DNA of 9,793 nt, from the NCBI GenBank assembly GCA_002329565.1, contig DCTM01000010.1:3741-13533 (forward strand). Reading direction: 5' to 3'. A program made the translations under genes and the position numbers. The notes below the pieces were generated by a model. That model did not search any database. It saw only the letters and a list, made by a program, of their open reading frames with translations, and was not told the DNA's origin. Source of the stretch: Firmicutes bacterium UBA1440. GTDB lineage: Bacteria > Bacillota > Clostridia > Peptostreptococcales > Anaerovoracaceae. Numbering within the stretch: the first letter of the stretch is position 1; each line of letters begins with the position of its first letter. Below, one piece after another: positions 5,192 through 9,793 of the stretch.

Positions 5192-7003
5192 ATGAATTCA
5201 TATCAGAATAACATCAGGAATTTCAGCATTATAGCGCATATCGACCACGGTAAATCAACGCTTGCCGATCGAATTATCGAAAAGACGGGTCTTGTTGCCC
5301 AAAGGGATATGAAAGAACAATTTCTGGACAATATGGACTTAGAGCGCGAACGTGGCATTACGATCAAACTTCAGACCACTCGTTTATTATATAAAGCAAA
5401 AGACGGACAAGAGTACATATTCAACCTGATCGATACGCCGGGTCACGTCGACTTTACCTATGAGGTGTCGCGCAGTCTCGCAGCCTGTGAGGGGGCGATT
5501 CTTATCGTAGATGCTACGCAGGGCGTTGAGGCACAGACTCTTGCCAATGTATATTTGGCCCTCGACGAAGACCTGGAGATTCTGCCTGTTTTGAATAAGA
5601 TAGATCTGCCGAGTGCACGGCCCGATGAAATAAAGATGGAGATAGAGGAACTGATCGGCATAGATGCCGAGAACGCACCGTTGGTTTCAGCCAAAGAAGG
5701 CATCGGTATCGAAGATGTTCTCGAGGATGTAGTCAAGAACGTGCCGCCGCCGTCGGGAGACGTAGACGGACAACTAAAGGCTTTGATTTTCGACTCTTAC
5801 TACGACAGCTACAAGGGGGTTGTTGTCTATGTAAGGCTCTTTGACGGCAAGGTCAAGAAGGGCGATATCATAAGGCTGATGAGCACAAATAAAAAATACG
5901 AGGTCACGGAAGTGGGTTTTTATTCGCCCGGACCGACGGCAGCAAAGGAATTGCGCGCGGGAGAAGTCGGCTATATCTGTGCTTCTATCAAGCAGGTCAA
6001 GGATGCTCGAGTCGGCGACACTGTCACATTGGATGCCGATCCGACCAAAGAACCTCTTGCCGGTTACAAAGAACCGCAATCCATGGTTTTCTGCGGCATT
6101 TACCCGGCTGAGGGCGAGAAATACGAGACGGTTAGGGATGCTCTGGAAAAGTTGCAGGTAAACGATGCCGCATTCCACTTTGAGCCTGAGACCTCTACTG
6201 CATTGGGCTTTGGATTCCGTTGCGGTTTCTTGGGGTTGCTCCACATGGAGATCATCGTAGAACGCCTCGAGCGCGAATTCGATCTTGCGGTTATCACGAC
6301 ATCGCCTAGCGTTATTTATAAGGTTGTCATGACCGATGGCAGTGTGCAGATGATTCAGAATCCGACAAACCTGCCGGATCCTATTCGGATCGATCATATT
6401 GAAGAGCCGATTGTTAAGGCCGATATAATGATTCCGAAGGAATATGTAGGAAGCATTATGGAAATCTGCCAGGATAGGCGCGGTAAGATGATTCACATGG
6501 AATATTTAACGGAAACTCGTGTGCAGCTGCATTACGAGATGCCGCTTAATGAGGTTATTTACGACTTCTTCGATGCCTTGAAGTCGAAGACAAGAGGTTA
6601 TGGCTCGCTCGATTATGAGTTTATACGCTATGAAAATTCGAAAGTTGTCAAGATGGACATCCTTCTGAACAAGGATCTCGTCGATGCCTTTTCTATGATA
6701 GTGCATGAGTCGAAGGCCTATGCTCGCGGACGCTTTGTCTGTGAAAAACTCAAGGAAATCATTCCTAAGCATCAGTTTGAAATCCCGATTCAAGCATCGA
6801 TCGGGCAGAAGGTCATAGCCAGAGAGACCGTAGGTGCGTTGCGCAAGGACGTTACCGCCAAGTGTTACGGCGGCGATATTTCCAGAAAGAAAAAGCTGCT
6901 CGAAAAGCAGAAGGAAGGAAAGAAACGTATGCGGCAGTTCGGAAGCGTAGAAGTGCCGCAAGAGGCGTTCACAGCCGTACTGAAGTACGACGACAATAAA
7001 TAA
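5192..7003 (+). CDS. lepA: Elongation factor 4 (LepA), ribosome-associated GTPase
   Basis: The 603-residue protein is full length for EF4, a translational GTPase that acts on the ribosome (back-translocation in vitro; initiation and 30S maturation proposed in vivo). GTP-binding motifs: G1 AHIDHGKS (15-22), G2 ERGIT (53-57), G3 DTPGH (81-85, with catalytic H85), G4 NKID (135-138) and G5 SAK (166-168). Domain II follows (about 190-280), then the EF-G-like domains III and V with [16 protein letters not shown] and the EF4-specific C-terminal domain, including [25 protein letters not shown] and the basic [19 protein letters not shown]. The start ATG has AGAGAGG 8-10 nt upstream and follows the promoter 5131-5159. 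hemW begins 3 nt after its stop, the usual lepA-hemW pairing of Firmicutes. No anomalies are seen. Confidence 0.98.
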   Translation: MNSYQNNIRNFSIIAHIDHGKSTLADRIIEKTGLVAQRDMKEQFLDNMDLERERGITIKLQTTRLLYKAKDGQEYIFNLIDTPGHVDFTYEVSRSLAACEGAILIVDATQGVEAQTLANVYLALDEDLEILPVLNKIDLPSARPDEIKMEIEELIGIDAENAPLVSAKEGIGIEDVLEDVVKNVPPPSGDVDGQLKALIFDSYYDSYKGVVVYVRLFDGKVKKGDIIRLMSTNKKYEVTEVGFYSPGPTAAKELRAGEVGYICASIKQVKDARVGDTVTLDADPTKEPLAGYKEPQSMVFCGIYPAEGEKYETVRDALEKLQVNDAAFHFEPETSTALGFGFRCGFLGLLHMEIIVERLEREFDLAVITTSPSVIYKVVMTDGSVQMIQNPTNLPDPIRIDHIEEPIVKADIMIPKEYVGSIMEICQDRRGKMIHMEYLTETRVQLHYEMPLNEVIYDFFDALKSKTRGYGSLDYEFIRYENSKVVKMDILLNKDLVDAFSMIVHESKAYARGRFVCEKLKEIIPKHQFEIPIQASIGQKVIARETVGALRKDVTAKCYGGDISRKKKLLEKQKEGKKRMRQFGSVEVPQEAFTAVLKYDDNK

Positions 7004-7006
7004 AAA

Positions 7007-8146
7007 ATGAAGAAACTTGGATTATACGTCCACATCCCGTTCTGTCTTCAGAAGTGTGTCTATTGTGACTTTCTCTCATCTGCGAACGGCGATGCAACAT
7101 TATACGAGGACTATGTGCGTGCGCTGTTATCTGAGACAGCAGCAAAAGGCCCTTCATACGGAGATTATACTGTCGACACCGTCTTTATTGGCGGCGGTAC
7201 GCCGAGCGTTTTGGAAGGCGGCCAAATTCTGCGGATTATGGATAACATTCGAGAACATTTTTCCGTCGATGAGGAGGCCGAGATTACAATTGAGGCGAAT
7301 CCGGGTACACTGACGGAGCAAAAGCTGAACGATTTCGGACGCGCCTGTATCAATCGCCTGTCGATGGGTGTGCAGTCGTTCGACGACGGTCTGTTGCGCC
7401 TGATAGGCAGGATACATACGGCGCACGAGGCACGAGAGAGTTTTCTGATGGCAAGGCGGGCGGGCTTTGACAATATCAATCTCGATTTGATGTTCTCGAT
7501 TCCCGGGCATACGCATGAAAAGTGGAAAGAAACTCTGGATGCGGCAGTCGCACTGCGGCCGGAGCATATTTCTCTTTACAGTCTGCAGATCGAGGAGGGT
7601 ACGCCGTTGTTCGCTTCCTTTGAACGGGGCGAATTTATACCGGCCTCCGATGCGGACGACAGGAGTATGTACCGCACCGGACTTTCAACTTTGCAAGCTG
7701 CAGGTTATGTGCAGTACGAGATTTCCAATGTGGCTCTTCCGGGACGGGAGAGCCGCCATAATTTAAAATATTGGTCAATGGACGAGTATCTGAGCCTCGG
7801 CATCGGTGGGCATTCCTTTGTAAACAATACACGCTTTTCCAATACGACTGATATAGCGCGTTATATCGCGGACGCGGGGAAGACAGAGGCCGCGACGTTC
7901 CATGTCAACAGCGTGCGCGACAATGCGGGAGAGTTTGTCTTCACGGGACTGCGCAAGACGGAAGGAATCAGCCTGACGGAATTCGCAAGACGCATAGGAG
8001 TGCCGTTTGATGAATTTTATCGTACGGAAGAACGAGAAATCAGAAAATATACAGCAGGCGGATTTTTGGAACTGAATGGCGATCGTCTGCGGTTGACGGA
8101 GACCGGAACGGACATTTCCAACGCGGTGATGTCCGTATTTGTGTGA
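7007..8146 (+). CDS. hemW: HemW-type radical SAM protein (heme chaperone-like, formerly annotated oxygen-independent coproporphyrinogen oxidase)
   Basis: The 379-residue protein begins KLGLYVHIPFCLQKCVYCDF, containing the radical SAM cluster motif CxxxCxxC (C13, C17, C20) followed by D-F as in HemW. Other family segments: GGGTPS (62-67), TIEANPGTL (94-102), SMGVQSFDDGLLRLIGRIH (119-137), NLDLMFSIPG (158-167), EISNVALPGRESRHNLKYW (238-256) and GIGGHS (265-270), then a C-terminal winged-helix-like region. HemW binds and transfers heme in studied species. It lacks the N-terminal extension of true HemN, so coproporphyrinogen oxidation is unlikely. It starts 3 nt after lepA without a good ribosome binding site, so translational coupling is likely. 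hrcA, often next in Firmicutes, is replaced here by glpK. Confidence 0.94.
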   Translation: MKKLGLYVHIPFCLQKCVYCDFLSSANGDATLYEDYVRALLSETAAKGPSYGDYTVDTVFIGGGTPSVLEGGQILRIMDNIREHFSVDEEAEITIEANPGTLTEQKLNDFGRACINRLSMGVQSFDDGLLRLIGRIHTAHEARESFLMARRAGFDNINLDLMFSIPGHTHEKWKETLDAAVALRPEHISLYSLQIEEGTPLFASFERGEFIPASDADDRSMYRTGLSTLQAAGYVQYEISNVALPGRESRHNLKYWSMDEYLSLGIGGHSFVNNTRFSNTTDIARYIADAGKTEAATFHVNSVRDNAGEFVFTGLRKTEGISLTEFARRIGVPFDEFYRTEEREIRKYTAGGFLELNGDRLRLTETGTDISNAVMSVFV

Positions 8147-8162
8147 GAGGAGATGACGAGGT

Positions 8163-9662
8163 ATGGAACAATATATAATGGCGATGGATCAAGGCACCAC
8201 GAGTTCGCGGTGCATTTTGTACGATCATGGCGGAAATGTCGTTTCTGCGGCGCAGAAGGAAATCACACAGATCTTTCCCTGCAGCGGTTGGGTCGAACAC
8301 GATGCGACGGAAATCTTCAATACACAGATTGAGGTTGCCCGTGAGGCGATGCGGAAGATCGGGGCTACATATAAGAATATTGCAGCTATCGGCATCACCA
8401 ATCAGCGTGAGACGACCATTGTGTGGGATAAGAAGACAGGGGTGCCTATCTGCAACGCCATCGTCTGGCAGTGCAGGCGCACAGCCGTAATGTGTGACGA
8501 GTTAAAGGCGCGCGGTCTTGCGGAGATGATTCGCGACAAGACCGGACTCGTGATTGATGCTTATTTTTCCGGCACAAAACTTGCATGGATTTTGAATAAT
8601 GTCGAGGGAGCGCGCGAGCGTGCCGAGCGCGGAGAGTTGCTGTTTGGAACCGTTGAGACGTGGTTGATTTGGAACCTGACGGGAGGTAAGGTGCATATCA
8701 CCGATTATTCCAATGCTTCGCGGACGATGCTCTTCAATATTCATACGCTTTGTTGGGATAGGGAAATTTTGGAGATTTTAGACATCCCGGAAGGGATGTT
8801 GCCGGCGCCGCGGCCGTCGAGCGAGCTCTACGGCCGCACCTCCGAAGAAATCTTCGGAGGTCCTGTTGATCTCGCGGGAGCGGCAGGAGATCAACAGGCG
8901 GCGCTGTTCGGGCAGACCTGCTTCGAAGCAGGTCAAGCCAAAAACACCTACGGGACCGGCTGCTTTCTCTTAATGAACACCGGAAAGGTACCGGTCCGCT
9001 CTAAAAACGGGCTGCTGACCACCATAGCTTGGGGCATCGACGCTGAAGTTCACTACGCGCTCGAAGGCTCAGTATTCGTTGCGGGCGCCGCAGTGCAATG
9101 GTTGCGCGATCAACTCGATATCATAGGAAACGCGTCTCAGTCCGAAGAACTGGCGACAGACGTCGAGAGTACGGGCGGCGTCTATATCGTACCGGCCTTT
9201 GTCGGTCTCGGAGCTCCGTATTGGGATGCTGACGCGCGGGGCGCCGTCTTCGGCATCACCCGCGGCACGGATAAGCGTCACCTGACGCGTGCCGTACTCG
9301 AATCGATGGCCTATCAGACCTACGATTTGGTCAAGGCGATGGAAGCGGACGCCGAAATGGAAATCAGATCGCTCAACGCCGACGGAGGTGCCTCGGAAAA
9401 CCGATTCCTGATGCGATTCCAAGCCGACATCCTCGGTAAGGATATCGAGCGGGCCGGCGCAATCGAAGCGACGTCACTGGGAGCCGCTTATTTGGCGGGC
9501 CTTGCCTGCGGATATTGGCATAACAAAGAGGACGTTATAAAAAACGGCAAAGTAAAGACCGTATTCTCAACCGATATGGACCGGAAGACAGCGTCGGAAT
9601 TAATCGCAGGCTGGCACCGGGCGGTTGCATGCACAAGGAGGTTCAGCAACAAAGATGCCTAA
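8163..9662 (+). CDS. glpK: Glycerol kinase
   Basis: The 499-residue FGGY-family kinase is full length. It phosphorylates glycerol to sn-glycerol 3-phosphate with ATP in the cytoplasm. Visible: ATP-site loop MDQGTTSSR (8-16), substrate residues in NQRET (80-84), FGGY signature 1 [11 protein letters not shown] (134-144), [11 protein letters not shown] (241-251, with catalytic D243), [14 protein letters not shown] (261-274), [18 protein letters not shown] (299-316), [13 protein letters not shown] (343-355) and the second signature around 409-430. The HPr-phosphorylated histidine of enterococcal-type GlpK (in VHFYG) is replaced by Glu221 in SELYG. The E. coli fructose-bisphosphate loop (GGKGGTR) also has no counterpart near 228-236. 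Start ATG 8163 has GAGAGGAG 10 nt upstream, 16 nt after the hemW stop, so it is probably in the lepA-hemW transcript. glpF or glpD are not adjacent. Codons 207-258 carry an unusual run of inverted repeats, listed separately. Confidence 0.97.
   Translation: MEQYIMAMDQGTTSSRCILYDHGGNVVSAAQKEITQIFPCSGWVEHDATEIFNTQIEVAREAMRKIGATYKNIAAIGITNQRETTIVWDKKTGVPICNAIVWQCRRTAVMCDELKARGLAEMIRDKTGLVIDAYFSGTKLAWILNNVEGARERAERGELLFGTVETWLIWNLTGGKVHITDYSNASRTMLFNIHTLCWDREILEILDIPEGMLPAPRPSSELYGRTSEEIFGGPVDLAGAAGDQQAALFGQTCFEAGQAKNTYGTGCFLLMNTGKVPVRSKNGLLTTIAWGIDAEVHYALEGSVFVAGAAVQWLRDQLDIIGNASQSEELATDVESTGGVYIVPAFVGLGAPYWDADARGAVFGITRGTDKRHLTRAVLESMAYQTYDLVKAMEADAEMEIRSLNADGGASENRFLMRFQADILGKDIERAGAIEATSLGAAYLAGLACGYWHNKEDVIKNGKVKTVFSTDMDRKTASELIAGWHRAVACTRRFSNKDA
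8782..8934. repeat. Cluster of five consecutive inverted repeats inside glpK
   Basis: All arms are exact reverse complements unless noted. (1) 8782-8788 with 8793-8799, 7 bp, GGAA loop. (2) 8810-8817 with 8830-8837, 8 bp, continuing after a C-T mismatch with 8819-8822 and 8825-8828. (3) 8838-8848 with 8851-8861, 11 bp, 2-nt centre. (4) 8862-8873 with 8887-8898, 12 bp, 13-nt loop. (5) 8915-8934, a perfect 20-bp palindrome. Repeats 2, 3 and 4 abut without a gap. They lie within the conserved codons 207-258, including the catalytic GDQQ. About 100 of 153 bases are in arms. Function unknown. Confidence 0.9.
9264..9293. repeat. Further inverted repeat in glpK
   Basis: Arms GCGTCA (9275-9280) and TGACGC (9283-9288) around a 2-nt centre are flanked by GGCAC (9264-9268) and GTGCC (9289-9293). 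This gives 11 bp with a 6-nt bulge on one side. It is weaker than the main cluster but in the same gene. Confidence 0.5.
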
Positions 9663-9793
9663 AGAGAGAAGTTTTGTATTCGATGGATTCCGCGGATGGC
9701 TCATCTGGAGTATGGTGTTCTTTCATTTTCTGCGGATCGGCGGACAATTCCACCAACAATCACTGAGCGGAGTACTCTATCTCTGCGTATGCA
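9655..9793 (+). CDS. N-terminus of an integral membrane protein, possibly an acyltransferase (3' end outside window)
   Basis: The frame opens at ATG 9655, overlapping the last 8 nt of glpK, with AAGGAGG (9635-9641) 13 nt upstream, and stays open to the right edge (46 residues). It begins [20 protein letters not shown] and continues [20 protein letters not shown] charged start, then D-G-x-R-G followed by a hydrophobic helix ending in H-F, resembles the first membrane helix of acyltransferase-3 (OafA-like) or heparan-glucosaminide acetyltransferase-like (DUF1624) proteins. Only the N-terminus is visible, so the family is tentative. The overlap suggests translational coupling to glpK. Confidence 0.55.
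   Translation, partial: MPKERSFVFDGFRGWLIWSMVFFHFLRIGGQFHQQSLSGVLYLCVC

Noticed and set aside
5774..6496. 240-codon minus-strand ORF inside lepA
   Set aside because: It is a long antisense shadow of the lepA coding frame, with no ribosome binding site and no recognisable protein family.
8846..8934. Mobile element ends or intrinsic terminators in glpK
   Set aside because: The inverted repeats have no T-runs, no target duplications, and encode conserved glycerol kinase residues in frame, so they are neither insertion ends nor terminators.

Overview
The window reads as a vegetative and sporulation housekeeping segment of a low-to-mid GC, endospore-forming Firmicute (class Clostridia). The evidence is the block gpr (spore-protein germination protease), spoIIP (engulfment hydrolase), lepA (EF4), hemW, together with strong AGGAGG-type ribosome binding sites and TTG starts. 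A more precise placement (for example the Anaerovoracaceae/Peptostreptococcales) is only a guess.

Left part (1-1918). The window opens in the tail of a cytidylate-kinase-like gene. An AT-rich perfect inverted repeat (156-179) and an extended -10 promoter (184-212) follow. Then comes about 300 nt without a convincing ORF that looks like an independent structured noncoding RNA. It has several local hairpins, a GNRA-capped stem and a perfect 12-bp long-range helix (328-339 with 496-507) that ends just before a T-run. Size, host type and sequence flavour suggest the raiA-motif class, but that is from memory and unverified. A complete M20D-type amidohydrolase, probably starting at TTG 583, lies downstream and ends at a bidirectional terminator shared with rpsT.

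Middle (1919-5126). rpsT (ribosomal protein S20) is the only clear minus-strand gene. Its promoter has the same -35 hexamer, spacing and -10 as the ncRNA promoter. A small lipoprotein gene follows on the plus strand, broken by an apparent 1-nt insertion near 2660, and then a rho-independent terminator. gpr (TTG start, very short propeptide) and spoIIP are 11 nt apart, with a candidate sigma-E promoter inside the end of gpr. A 65-residue single-pass membrane protein of unknown function closes this block.

Right part (5127-9793). A good sigma-A promoter drives lepA, with hemW 3 nt downstream, glpK 16 nt after hemW, and a membrane protein gene overlapping the end of glpK and running off the window. 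The spacing suggests one lepA-hemW-glpK-membrane protein transcript. The most unusual signal is inside glpK: a run of five inverted repeats (8782-8934), three of them directly abutting, with arms of 7 to 12 bp. This is far more than coding sequence should show by chance. No mobile element, CRISPR array, tRNA or rRNA was seen.
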